Shown here: positions 1-63,601 of the stretch, piece by piece
Layout: every line of letters starts with the position of its first letter
How positions within the stretch are numbered: position 1 is the stretch's first letter
Assembly (NCBI GenBank): GCA_964019165.1
Contig: OZ025270.1
Span: 16,074,659 to 16,138,658 of the forward strand
Direction: 5' to 3'
DNA: 64,000 bases
Origin: Mastigias papua
Taxonomy: Eukaryota > Cnidaria > Scyphozoa > Rhizostomeae > Mastigiidae
The notes under the pieces: model-generated
The model's database searches: none
Seen by the model: the letters and a program-made list of their open reading frames with translations, nothing else
What the model was told of the DNA's origin: nothing
Made by a program: the position numbers and the translations under genes

Positions 1-450
1 GCTGGTAGCAAACTCACGGCTTTTTATATAGGAAACAACTTAATATGAAACACGAGGCTGAAATGAGGCAAAAACTACGAAAAATTTAAGAAAAACAAGG
101 CAGGGTAAACTTCAAAATGTAAACTTGAAAAACTGTTTTTACACGAAACTTTTTTACCAAGAAACAAACTCATCATTTAAGATAATTTACTTTGAACATA
201 TTACAACATGTAGAGTTAAGTTCATAAAACCAACTGAACTCGTCTTGGAGAATTTTAAGAAACGTTTAAGAAACATTTCAGGCTGGATTTGACAACATAT
301 TAAGAGACATCCAAACTAAAAGTAGAGAAATTGTGTTTTAATGAAAATAGCATGCATTTCTTGGAATAGATCTTGATCCCAGTGTTATTATCAATTCTTC
401 CACGCAAACTAGTGATTATCTTATGACTACCAATCAAAGTATTACTTATT

Positions 451-778
451 CTACATTCTGCCTTTCCCTTGTATACGATAGCCAAGAGACAGGCAGTTGA
501 CAGACTGTGAAAGCGATTCCCAGCCTGTAACAACAGTTCACAGAAGAATGCATTTTAAGATCTTTACAGATGAAGACATTAAGCTAAATGCATTGTTTTC
601 CTTTCTAAAATCATTTTGATATGCAAAACAATGAAAGCAGTAATCAGGCGAATGCATTAAATCTGTGTTTTTTCAGAACGTATCGTTGTGAAAATAAAAC
701 CCAAAATACGACAGACTTACCAAGAAGTCCTCCATCCACACTGGCCAAGAAAACAGTAACAATCAACACCATCAACAT
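451..778 (-). CDS. Candidate two-exon gene start encoding a secreted peptide (5' end on minus strand)
   Basis: An ATG at 778 on the minus strand opens a 19-codon exon (721-778) reading MLMVLIVTVFLASVDGGLL, a typical hydrophobic signal peptide. It ends at a strong donor (G|GTAAGT, 721/720). The next good acceptor (TTGTTACAG, ending at 525) continues in phase as GWESLSQSVNCLSLGYRIQ and so on to a TAG at 451, for 43 residues in all. The second exon is less certain, because another donor or a more distant exon off the left end could be used instead. I recognise no family. It could be the first exon of a larger secreted protein or a short peptide gene. Confidence 0.3.
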
Positions 779-2611
779 TTTAGCATGAGTTTATGCGTTT
801 GTATACTTCCGTGAGCATCTACTATATTCAGTTATAAAATTCAGCACCAAACAAGACAGCAGAGCTCTGGAGACATTTTGCTCTAAAAAAATAAACATTT
901 CTTCCTTCAGGTAGCAGATACAATCATGGATCAGTAGCAAATTGGTGCGTTCTCAACAACATATTTGTTTACGTGCGAGAATTCAAGACAGTAGAACCTA
1001 TCCTAACGCTGGATAGTGGCTATTGGGAACCTGCACTGTGAACATTAAGATTATTTCTAACAGGTGTCTCTATTCATTACCTCCCTTGATCTACGATTGG
1101 CCTACGTCAACTATCACGTGACTGTTATCGCCATCTGCAATTGGTATCTCGAGTAAATTCATAGCACGTGAAAGTGGGAAAATTGAACTGAACTGTGGCA
1201 ACTAATTGAATCAAGGCAGTTAAAACTAAGGGGATTTAGCCGCAACATTAGCCAGATCATCTGCAGATGATTTGATGGGATGCATTTAGTTCGCAATACT
1301 GTATGAAGTTGAGACGGATTCAACATATCAAGAAACATGCTCAAAGTCCTCAAATTTTTATCCCAGACCTTAGAAAATTTGATGATATACCAAAGTTCTA
1401 GTAAATATACTAATATCATAATGATTAAAAAACGACGTGATAAATTAACAGTAATAAAAATACTTATTATATTGCATCGTAAACTCTGCTTGTGTCATTT
1501 CTCTGGTTCAGTGCTGAATCTAGCCACTCCGCATTGCTGAATTATAAGTGATGCTCAATTTCTGATACAAGAGAGATCTTAATTTAAGTTGAAGGATTAT
1601 CAAATTGAAGTCTTTCATTTTGATATATTTTCATTGCTTTTCGATCCATTTTGAAAAAAAACAAAGACGAAGCATTTTGACTATCACACATCAACTAGGG
1701 ACCATGACAAGCCAATTTTGAAGAACTCATTCCTTGAATCATCCAGTTTTACAAAGCTCTGTGGAAAAGCACTGCTTTATCTTGTCATGGCATATACATA
1801 TATCGTTTACAGGCAAACATCTGTTTTAAGTTTTCTATGATAGGTGCAGCTACAAAGTTATTCAATAGAGTTGAAGCTACGTAATCACCTTAATGAAGGA
1901 AGACATGCCTACTTGTGCCAAATCTGTCCTGACAAGCTAACAAATCTCTTGTAATCTCTGTTCTTTCAGTGCAAGCAGTTCACTAGAATATGATCAAAAC
2001 AGAGGGATTTTCACGAGCTGAAAATGTAATCTTCACGTTCATTCTCAGTAAAAGCCTCCAATTGCGGCATGGAACATCAGACCTAGCTTAACTCACTATA
2101 TCGGTTTAACAATGTTGTTCTGTGCAAGAAACGCAGTTACACGTCGGTTTCTGGCAGGTGCAGGAGCTTAACCGTCTATTCTTGCTAATCTGAAACAGTG
2201 ACTCAGTGATTTCAAGATCATTTAGCTGGAGGTTTGCATGAAAAAGTAGATCTTTACTCAAATAATGAAGTTGATTTCTGCCATTTCTCCGTCTGTCGCC
2301 TGCTGTTAAGAATGAGCAGTTTTCACTTACTGTCTCCCTTAGTATGCCATCAAATCAGTGTAAAGTCCTTGCTTTTTTTAATTCGGAATGATAGGCTGTA
2401 AGATCGCAATTTCATGTGAACATTTTACTAATATAGCGTCTGTTATTTCAGCTAATTCCACCGTTTGACTAGGCCCGCCAATGTTTACGTTAGATACAAG
2501 CAATTTTGTGCTTCATACCAGCTATTCTGTCAGCCAATTTATCAATTCTGTCTAATGTAAATTATCTCGATACTTTCACTTCGGTTCACTCAACTACTTT
2601 CACCTTGAAAT
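779..2611. other. Intergenic stretch with no recognised gene
   Basis: No splice-supported exon, RNA gene or repeat family is recognised here. The short open frames at 1159-1540 on both strands lack protein-like composition. Any promoter for the minus-strand signal-peptide gene would lie at the left end of this stretch. Confidence 0.4.
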
Positions 2612-2800
2612 GTAAGAGTCGTTGCGTAGTTGGGGTACTCGTCTGCGGTGCAGGAGACCGATGGCTCGAGACTAACTTAGGACCTTTGTATGAATGCTCG
2701 CTCACTATCCACCCTTCGACATACGAGTGCCTGGTAGCAATACCGGGGGGATAAAGACTGCAAAGAAAGCAAATGAGCACCCTACCTCACTATGTCTATG
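2612..2800 (+). mobile_element. tRNA-derived SINE copy
   Basis: The head has a tRNA-like promoter: a box A-like TAGTTGGGGTACTCG near 2637 and a box B-like GGCTCGAGACT near 2663, at tRNA spacing. The body that follows (from GCTCGCTCACTATCCACCC to about 2800) resembles the body of the SINE at 45893-46190. That copy shares a similar GCTCGCTCAT block, a CTGGTRGCARCAAT-like block and an ACCCTACCTC block. Two homologous copies with tRNA-like heads make a SINE family the simplest reading. The ends are approximate. Confidence 0.6.
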
Positions 2801-3474
2801 ACCAAGAACAAGTGCCCCTGTACCAGGCACTGCCCAACCCACAAAATGGCATCTGGGATCAACCTAAACCTTATTCTTACTTTCGTCTTGATTCAATTCT
2901 ATAAATTGCATTTCTTCATTTCATTCGTTTTATTCTATCAGGGTAATTGTACCTTTATACAATCTGAGATACATACTAGAAAAACCCGGTATCAAAGTTT
3001 TTCCAAATTGGAGCAATTGAGTTTAAAACAAAACGCACAACTTAAGCACCTCAGATGAAATGAAAACACATTCTTCAGTCATAAACAGATTTTACTATCT
3101 GACTCAGACACAATATTCTAAATTTACTTAACAATCAAGTTCTGAATTAAAAATTAAATAATAGACCTAGTTCATCTGTTCCTCTTTAGCCGCAGATCTG
3201 AAAACAATAGCTACAAAGATTATCCAACTGATTTCGAACTACAAACACCGCCCCCACAACCAGACTATTAGGAGCGTATGGAGCATACGGTTATCATTCT
3301 GGCGAGGAAAGTTTATCACAAATACCAGTAGGTATGCATTTGGCTAGCCAATTCTGAAATGAAAGTGGTGTCTCTCTATGATCTCACCCTCGGTGATGTG
3401 AACTTTTAAACTCTGCATCGTCATTATTTGACTATTCTATCTATACACGTTCTTTTTATAAGAAAGTTGTGAAT
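2801..3474. other. Intergenic stretch, nothing recognised
   Basis: AT-rich sequence with no exon-like open frame and no repeat that I can match elsewhere in the window. Confidence 0.35.
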
Positions 3475-3770
3475 AAGGCAGCAGTACTCGATTGCTTAAA
3501 GAGTTAAGAAAGTTCATTTTACTGGATTTTGAGATCTAAGAAAGTTGATAAGTTGATACACATGAAAACCCAATTTCTACGCAAACCCATCATCATGTCT
3601 AATGTGTATAGATGGCCTATGATGATTTATGTATTTCAGTGTTGAGTCTGTCAAGTGCCTGTTTGAGTTTGCACCACGGATGTGATACACAAACTCGAAT
3701 ATCTTGCTAAGAAAATCGCAAGAAAATTTTCGTATAGGAATCATGAAAAAGCTAAGAAAGCAGTACTGGA
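3475..3770 (+). repeat. Dispersed repeat, copy 1 (second copy at 57735-58030)
   Basis: The segment matches 57735-58030 in the same orientation. Shared blocks include a GCAGTACTCGA start, an AATGAAAACC/ATGAAATACC block followed by CAATTT, the exact stretch TGATACACAAACTCGAATAT, and AATCATGAAAAAGCTA at the end. In the second copy it runs straight into a LINE-like C-terminal reading (CSCRICNK at 58090-58115), so the pair is probably LINE 3'-region sequence. Divergence suggests old copies. Confidence 0.5.
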
Positions 3771-6700
3771 CAAAAAATCTTTCATATAAAAAACGTGTAT
3801 TAGCAGAAGTAAAAAACGAAAAATTTAGCAAGCATAGTACATGTGAAGTGGACTACAAATAGGAAAATTTTTCTAATTTTCTGCCATTTAACTCACTCTC
3901 AGCTTCCAGAAACAAAAAAGTTTATGACATGAGGAGTAAATGTACGATCTTTAAAAGACATGAAGTTAGCACTGTTGTAATGCACTTGCGATCTCTTTCC
4001 TGCCCTCAGAGAGCAAAATCACCAGCAAAGAAATCATAGTTAAATTCATTCTATTAGAAATTAGATTCCTCGTCTTACCAGCCAATTAATTTCTAGCTAT
4101 GGCATTATGTTAGAATGTTCATAGGTAATATATATTTCTGAGATACAAAACAAGCGAGTATTACGTAAGCAACTATATAACTTGAAAGAACCGAGAGAAG
4201 GTGGTATACCGACTTGCGTGTTTCCAGGTCGTGTCTAGCAGAAACAATTAGCTGGTGTTTCAAAACAACAGAAATGAAACAGCTGAAGAAATAATGCTCG
4301 TATCGTGACCAACTACATTCATTCTCTTTTATAAGAACAATTTTATAAGAATACAAGCCTCAAAAATTTGTGGAAAATTAAGAACAAATGGAGAACAAGC
4401 TGAGACTGAAGCACTGTCGTATAATGATTTAAAACTGACATAAAGCTTTTTAAGCTCTACAATGTTTGCTAAAAGTTCTCGAAACACCCAAATCATCAGT
4501 GCGCAAAGAAAGTCGTAAGTATACCAAGACTTTTAGCAAAGAGTATATATCTGGAAGAATATTTTCTTGTATTTTGTCTTTGTCTAAAGTGATTATACCC
4601 CCAGCATGAACCTCAATTTTACTGGTTCGTATAAAAAAAAGAATGTGATTTCATGTATACTGAGATATCTTCGCCTTTGGCAGTTGTTCTCTAGGAACCT
4701 AAGGATGTTACTTACAAAGGCAACAAAAGTGATGGTTTCATTAAATCTTTCGAGAACCACTTCACATATTCTTACTTTCACGAAATGGTCTAAGTTCTAG
4801 CATATTAAGACTCGAATATTTGTCCTCAAACTTAGCTGATTTGGATAACGCATTAACAGGATGATACATTAAAGCACTGTTTCGTCAACGGTTTGGCTTT
4901 TTGGATCAATCTTATTAGAAACCTCCCCACCTCCCCCCCCCCCGTACAAATCTAGCTCTACGTCACTGTATAATAACATATACTGAAATTTATCTGATAG
5001 CAGTTGGTACTTCATCTCCACAATAATCTCTGCAAACTCTGCTGTCCGCCCTGGAGGGTCCTCGGTCCCTTTTGAGATTTAAAGCACATAAGCTTAATGC
5101 CTTGGGCCTACATTAATTTCAAACCAAATAACAGTGCTCGCCTGCTAATAAAAATGCAAGCGAACATTCAGGTAAATATTATTTTCGGTCAACTTTCAGT
5201 AACAAGTTCCAACCAGGACATCAAATAACCATCGTGCAAATGGACTCTCAGACATTCAGCCAACGCCTTCTCATAAACTGCAGCTAGACAAAGGATATGC
5301 TAATTAAAATTTAATTGAGTGGTTTACCTCGATTAGATACAGTATAGATCTTTCTTGCATTAGATAAATCAGTTGTTACTTAGAACAGACCCCACATTTT
5401 AAATATTTATACACTATAGTAAAGTAAGAAACACAAGGATTCATGATTTCAATAGCCTAAAAGTTCCATCTAAGTGTCCTCAAATCCGAAGCTTTGTTTA
5501 TGTTTGCATTAAGGAATAAAGAAATTAATAATTCAACAACTCATCTGATATGCAAAATTATCCGAATTATTAAATGGCAAAGAATGCGGTCGTTTAGATC
5601 AGAGATTAAAGACCAGGTCAACATCAATAAATCAAGCATTGTATCGTCGGTATCCTGCATAAGACATCGCTGATATGGTTACCTTTGAAAAGTGGAACTT
5701 ATTCTGAGCAAAGTAAAGTTCAAATTTCAAAAGCTGGCAGCTAAACTTACCAGATAATTTTCCTTGTTTAGGCATTCAATATGTTCTCCAGGCCACACTG
5801 AGACCTGTCAATGACCTGATCAAAGTTCTCTTGCATTAGAACCGTGCGGACACAAAGTATTCACCAAATCTATGAGTCATACACAACGTCAGATTGATAC
5901 CAAGGTCTCTTTGGTCTGGAAGAAAATTCATGGCTTGCAACTCATCTGATTCCCTATGGTGTTTCAGGTCTTGATTTTGAACTGCTTGCAAAAATCCTTG
6001 CTTGTTGCGTCTTCTGACAAAAGATCAATTATATGGTTGAGCATGTCTCTGCCAACTTCATCTTCTGTACAAATTGAAGCATCAGAAACTCTCTTATTGT
6101 ACCACCGATCTTTTGATCATAATTCTTCATTACATCTTCAACCAAACATTTCAAAGTTCGAACATACATAATAAAACTGTTATACACGTTTTTTCTATAA
6201 AAAGCCTGGCTCAAGGCCTAGTAGTAAAAGTTTTCAATTTCTTCCCACATTTTAGTTCCAAAAGTTTCTTACGGCAATGAAAAAAATTGAAGTGATAACG
6301 AAAGCAAAACGGAAAACATCGTCTATTGTAGCGCTCAAAAGGCTGAGCACATGAAACATATTGCAATGGAAACTTGTTAAGTCCACGGAGCAAAAGGGGG
6401 CTTCCGGAACTGTGAAAGGTGATACAGAAAGTTCTAAAGTTTCTTAACTCTTTCCTTGTAGTTCAAAAAATTTCTTAAATTTTAGGCTGTGTAGTACTTG
6501 GTTTCTTATCAAATTAATATTGCTGTGTTGCAACCACTTTTCATTTTCATTTCATTTTCATATGATATAAGGAGGGTGGCCCTTCAGCGAATGCTCGTTT
6601 ACAAGGGGCCCCCATTTACTATACAATAGAACAATTAAAAATATAACTAATACATACTATCGTTAAAAATATACAGATATGCAAAAATATCACATAAAAT

Positions 6701-6784
6701 AGAAAACTTTACTTAAGTTTTCTCTTCCAAACTAGTTCTTTCATCTAGTTAATGTAAATTAACATCGATCAAAAATTAAATAGA
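3771..6784. other. Intergenic stretch; possible LINE 3' remnant near 6545-6730
   Basis: No gene was found. Near 6545-6560 there is an ATTTTCATTTC-type tail followed by GGAGGGTGGCCC, similar in form to the minus-strand LINE tail at 60985-61040 (ATTTCATTTC then a GC-richer 3' UTR). It may be another minus-strand LINE 3' end. A C-run lies at 4921-4942. Confidence 0.3.
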
Positions 6785-6960
6785 AATGGCAATGGGATAT
6801 AGGACAAGTTGTGAAATGAAAGTGGGAAAGAATGAGTGACCTGAGAGAGACTCGAACTCACGACGTACAAAGTTGAGTGTCACGAGTTCAAGTCCCGTTC
6901 GGGTAACTTATTTTCTTGCACTTTCACACAAAGTGAGTATGTTGATAATAAAATCCAATC
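6785..6960. repeat. Two truncated SINE 3' halves placed head to head
   Basis: On the minus strand GTGAGTTCGAGTCTCTCTC (about 6850-6868), and on the plus strand CGAGTTCAAGTCCCGTTCG (about 6883-6901), both look like the box B and T-arm of a tRNA-derived SINE. Both are followed, going outward, by similar text (AGGTCACTCA... and GGGTAACTTA..., then a CACTTTC block). The two halves point away from each other and both lack box A. An inverted insertion or a palindromic rearrangement would produce this. Confidence 0.4.
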
Positions 6961-9409
6961 TGATTTACACAGGAAATTAAGACAAAAAAATACAGCGAAA
7001 GATTCGAGCTAATTTACAAGGACATATTCATCTAGTTTTATTTATCAGAGATATCTAATTGTAGGTTGCGTTGATTAGTGCTGGCTAAACGAAAAATCAA
7101 CCAAAAAAGGAACAAGTATTAGTATTGGAAATCAAAATTTGCCGTACTTCCTCTTGATTTCATGGGTCTTTGTTATTTTTGGAGCCTGTCAAATTTTAGT
7201 CTGGGAGATGGCTTTTCAGCTATTCTAGAGGGTAAAATTAATAAATTTTTCTTTTGTATCATCCTGTCACTATAAGAAATTATCTGGCCCCAAATGTAAG
7301 CTGTAATTCCTGCGAATGAGCTCATGATTCACATCCCTGAATGTCTAAACAAGTAGTAACTTTAAAAGGGGGTCATACCGGTAAATCTCCAATTGTGTTA
7401 AGGTTCCTGTAAGTTATTGCCTTACACCTCCCCCAGTTACGGAGGGCACGCTACGTCATAGGAAGCAGTAGCGGATTTTGGGAGGTTCAGGGAGCCAACG
7501 CCCCACGGAAGTAGATTAGCCGCAATTTGGCATATATTTGAATGATTCTAGGAAATGAAATCCGCCACTGCAGCGAAGTGAATATTGCGTGCCAAATCGT
7601 AAAGTTTTGCCAATCCTGAAGCCCTATTTCAAAGTTCAACTCTTTCAAAATGGAAAAATCTCGTTCACGCGGTAAATAAACCAACATTAGTGCCGGCACG
7701 AAGTCGCATGCCGCTTTGAAAAACCGAAATGAAACTCATGCCGGCTTCAGTTTCATTTCGCATTGCTCATGTAAACACGTTATGGGTTTGACCGACAGTG
7801 AAATGAACTCATGCCGGCATGAAATTTCTCATGTGACGGGACTCTCAGCCAAAAAGACAGAAATTGAATCCTTCTGGATATTGTCGATAATGATCTGTCC
7901 ATTCCCTTGCTGATGCCTTTCGTCACAGCTCGCAACATACAACTTTCAAAAGTCAACGATCGTCGCATAATTGCCTCAGGTAGATGCCGCAGTCAACTAA
8001 TTGATTTTAGTCGCAACTACGAGTTAGCGACGTACCGCGTACTTCCCAAGTCGATCAAGACTTTTGTAGTAAATTCTTAGAGAACAACACCATATGGCAA
8101 GTCAAGTTCAAAACTTTCTAAAGGTTGGAAGACTAAAAGCTATAAGTGAATTTCATCAACAAATAATGTAGAAATAACTTCAAATATATAACAAAATCTG
8201 TCAACTTCAATTTAATCATATTTTGTGTTGATTTCCGAACAAAACAGCGTCATCATAATTTTGTGGCTTGCGCTCTGTGCTACTACTTTCAACAACATCA
8301 TTGTTCGATGAACAACAGGCCACACTCTGCTAATTAAAAAGGGCCTTGAAAGGATAGAGCTGTCCCTTTGTTGGGAGCGGCAATTTGTCCTGAAAAGTTC
8401 ACCACAGTTATTATGATTAAAGACTTTACATCGTAATTAAACTTACGAAAAATGGTCATTCTTTCAAGATCATATAATTCTTTATCTAAAACTAAATAGC
8501 AATACCATAGTTTGAGAACAAAACAATAAGTGAACAGACGCATGCGCGAAAACAGACGTTGCATACAGGTGTGTGTTCGAGAATGAGAAAAGAAAACTGC
8601 GTGTTTTAAATTGACATTGAAGTGTAGAAATAACTACAGATAATGGAGTTAACGCAATCAATAACCTGGACAACCAAAGGAAGATTTTGAATGGATCATA
8701 GCTAACGAATTACAGCAGAATTGTTGCCAGAATTCCAACCGTAACACAACTGCAATTTTGCTGAAGTTACTTGTCTTCTCGGCTCATCTATAACTCTCTT
8801 CATTTGTGACATCATCATGGTAAAAACAAGGCATATCACTTCTGGGTATGACTTACTGACAAAATGCATGCAGAGCCAATCGACGTGAATGTCAGGCTCT
8901 ACCTCCAATAACAAATATCATAAACTGGCCCGGTCCCTTACTAAGACCCATGGCTCAACATTATCAATCAACGGTTCTACCGACTGTCTTTGGGGAACTG
9001 ATGGGTACTAACAGCACGAAGGCATGCCCCTGTGCAGGATATCGAACAGAGCAGGGCCTATTCAAAACTCCCACAGCACTATATTCTAGTGTATACGTAT
9101 CTCACCAGTGTGGACCGGAGGGGGTCATAAAGGAGGGGGTCATAAAGGCGCAATGGCTCTTTCAACGTGAGCATAAATGATCCACCGAATTTGCTCAAAT
9201 TTGGTAGGAAAAAGTAAAAGGGTACTTGTAGTCCAGGAAGAACCAATGGACTTGTACTCCTATGATTTACTACAGAGTTCTTTTGAGATTGGAGGAGATG
9301 GGACGTATACTAATGAGATGGGACTTGTATTTATTCTCATTAATAATAATCTGGCTTCTTACATTCCGCTAAGAAAATTCCGCTGACGGGACTGGCTCTG
9401 ACATGTTTG
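6961..9409. other. Intergenic stretch with palindrome-rich segment near 7690-7850
   Basis: No gene was found. At 7690-7850 the motif CTCATGCCGGC recurs (7736-7745 and 7809-7819), mixed with CATGAAATTTC and CATTTCG pieces. This suggests a small degraded inverted-repeat element, but its ends are not clear. Confidence 0.3.
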
Positions 9410-9598
9410 TACAGTCAAACTTGCATAATTCGGATCGGTTTTATCCGGATTTTTGCATATTCCGGACCGAATTGCTAAGTCCAATTAGTTTCCTATTAAA
9501 GTGCAACACTGAAAAAGTTTCTACGTAAACCGGATTTTCTGTAATCCGGACAGAATCAGCCAGTCCCGTGTGATCCGAATTATGCGAGGTTGACTGTA
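9410..9598. mobile_element. 189-bp MITE with TA target and CAGTCAA termini (pogo/Tigger-like)
   Basis: The element starts TACAGTCAAACTTGCATAAT and ends as the inverted form (ATTATGCGAGGTTGACTGTA), with TA at both outer ends. The terminal inverted repeats are about 29 bp, with internal CCGGA-rich arms. Termini beginning CAGT with TA duplication are typical of pogo/Tigger elements, so this is probably a non-autonomous relative. A decayed Tigger-like transposase lies at 36225-37400. Confidence 0.75.
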
Positions 9599-10561
9599 TA
9601 ACTCCGAAGTAAGAGGTCTCACGTCATTAACGATACTTCTAAAAAGCACGGCATTCAGAATTAAATTGCTAGTGTTTTGTTTCTACAAATTACACTACCA
9701 TTTGATAAACGAGATTGCTTACAATTGGAAATCAGAGAACAGAAAGCTTGACCTGGTCTGTGCCTTCCACAATCCCAATTACCGTCTTGATTTGACAATG
9801 TTCGCTTATCAATAAAGATCTACAGGTGTTATCGTTGAAAGAACAAAATGGTATTCAGTTGGTTGCTCTAAAGTCCTTGAATTCCATTTTTCAAATACAT
9901 CATTTTCGACGTGACAAGAAATAATGCATGCAATGTACAACAACTTAAAACCTATAACAGCAGGTGCGCTGTCCTAACATGCACGGTTGGTTTACAAAAC
10001 AACTGTCAAATCACTCTCTATCTACTAATGGCAAGGCACATTTTCGAAAACTGCTCGATTATATGACGCGATTTTCCTGCATTCGTGACAAAAATCTATA
10101 ACAAAAGCAGACTTTCGACCAATTCTGCTCATTACTATCTCTTTCCACAGTGTCAATTGGCATATCTAAGAGTGCTATGTAAAATATTGGCCACGTACTA
10201 ATAGATCTACCAAAAAACAAAAACAACACGCCTTGCATGAGTCACCCAATAGCAGTATATATCATGAGCATTTGTTGACATGGAAAATAGAGTTGCTATA
10301 CCACAAAGGAAAAGAAAACGACCAGTTTCTCAGAAAGTACGTCCAGAAATCAAAACGAATGTCACAAACGAATGGCAATGAGGTGAGGCCTAAGTGAACT
10401 TTCTAGTGTCCCCTCTTACCTGCATCTGTCCTAAACCCAAGCTCAGAAAAACAGTTACTTTATACAAGAATGCCTTGTACTCTGTAGTAAATCAAAGGTT
10501 GAGCTATCATTTACTACATTAAGTTAGCATCTGAAAATGCTCCTAGCTACTACAACAACAA
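9599..10561. other. 3' flank of the RanBP2 gene, possible 3' UTR with an intron donor
   Basis: Sequence downstream of the RanBP2 stop on the minus strand. A near-perfect donor (CAG|GTAAGAGG) falls at 10420/10419, about 140 bases after the stop, and may start a 3' UTR intron. I see no close minus-strand AATAAA and no cyclophilin coding sequence. Confidence 0.35.
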
Positions 10562-61976
<51,415 letters not shown>

Positions 61977-62559
61977 CTGAGGAAAAGCAATCAATGCTAC
62001 AGCACTGTACATAATAATACACGCACTTTCTATAATAAACAAGCTTTTTATCTTCCCCATGGATGTTTCATACTATTTTGTCACATCCAGCCTTGTTTCT
62101 TAAATGTTTCTTAAACATCTTAGAATTGTCCGAGTTGAATCGGAAATCCGATCTTTCATGCGATCCAAGCAAGCTCAATTCACATAGTCTCATGCTTCTC
62201 ATATACTTGTTTCTTATTAAAAACATGTGTACGTAAATGAGATCATGTACAACCTCATAAAAGCAAGCCAGTCCCCACTCTAACTGGACGCAGGTTTAAA
62301 AGGCCAATACATGTCAAAATCTGGAAACGTGCACTTGTAGACACTTTTACAGTAGAAAACCGCTGATATCAAGTAGTTTTTCTAAACTATGCAAGAACAA
62401 ACTACTTTGGGGGTTCACAAAAAAGGTACATCTTTATAATTATATGAAAGACTAGATTCTCCCCTAAAATCTATTAAAATTTTCATTGATAATGTTATCA
62501 TTTTGTAGCCTGATGTTCTATAAGCATTTGCTGCATTCTAAGCTTCCCAATTCCATGTT
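61977..62559. other. Intron 5' of exon A, nothing recognised
   Basis: No upstream RanBP2 exon with a phase-0 donor and TPR similarity is seen here. The missing N-terminal exons are expected beyond 64000. Confidence 0.4.
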
Positions 62560-63060
62560 TCTTGATTTTTGCAATAGACATACTCTACACTTTTCAATTT
62601 TTCCAATAGATATACTCTGCAGGTTCTTGATTTTTGCAATAGACATACTCTACAGCTTCTTGATTTTGGCACTAAACATACTCTACAACGTCTTGATTTT
62701 TGCAATAGACATACTCTGCAGCTTCTTGATTTTGGCACTAAACATACTCTACAACGTCTTGATTTTTGCAATAGACATACTCTACAGCTTCTTGATTTTG
62801 GCAGTAAACATACTCTACAACGTCTTGATTTTTGCAATAGACATACTCTGCAGCTTCTTGATTTTTGCACTAAACATACTCTACAAATTCTTGATTTTTG
62901 CAAATGACATACTCTACAACTTCTTGATTTTTGCACTAAACATACTCTACAACTTCTTGATTTTTGCAATAGGCATACTCTACAACTTCTTGATTTTTGC
63001 ACTAAACATACTCTACAACTTCTTAATTTTTGCAATAGACATACTCTACAGCGTCTCTGA
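62560..63060. repeat. 33-bp minisatellite
   Basis: About 15 copies of a unit like TTGATTTTTGCAATAGACAT + ACTCTACAGCTTC, with alternating CAATAGACA and CACTAAACA versions that suggest a 66-bp higher-order unit. Because 33 is a multiple of three, open frames persist on both strands (plus: NILYNFLIFA; minus: CRVCLLQKSRS). Confidence 0.92.
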
Positions 63061-63600
63061 GGTCAGTATATAGGTAGTGGCGTAGCTAGGGGGCAAGGGG
63101 GCGATCACCTCTCTCCCAGTATGGCGCCTGAAAAAAGCACAGACCTGTTAAAACAATTTTCGGAACAAATGGCCAAAACTTTCAAAGTTTGAAAAGACTA
63201 CCCCCATAGGGGTGCATAGGTGGTAAAACTGCCAAATGTTTTCAAGATGTGGTAAAATTGCATCGAAATATCCTTCCATCCAGAATAGATCAGAGGTCTA
63301 TTGAAGTTTCAATGATTTCATCTGCAGTTTTCTATCTAGAAAAGAAGCATCTCTATGTTGAAAATGGGCGTTTTCCAAAGATTTACAAGCCGTGGTCGGA
63401 AATTTTTCCCGGGGTGCAGTCCCCGGACCCTTTTTCATTTCATCATTCATTTCAAACTATTTACCCACGGTTACCCAATCAATCGAAGAAGGCTGCTTTG
63501 CAGGAGGCCGTGCCTAAAATCTAAGAAAACTTATTTATCCTTTAAAAGCCTCACCCTAATTACAATAATACATAAATAAATAAAAGGAAAGAAACAGCAA
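63061..63600. other. Repeat-like intronic stretch
   Basis: Contains GTGGCGTAGCTAGGGGGCAA near 63077. I have the impression of such text as a common interspersed motif, but no ends can be set. The plus frames at 63249-63579 lack domains. Confidence 0.25.
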
Positions 63601-63601
63601 A

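Noticed and set aside
62486..63073. A real membrane protein (NILYNFLIFA repeats) on the plus strand
   Set aside because: The frame is produced by a 33-bp minisatellite that is open on both strands, with no start context or splice sites.
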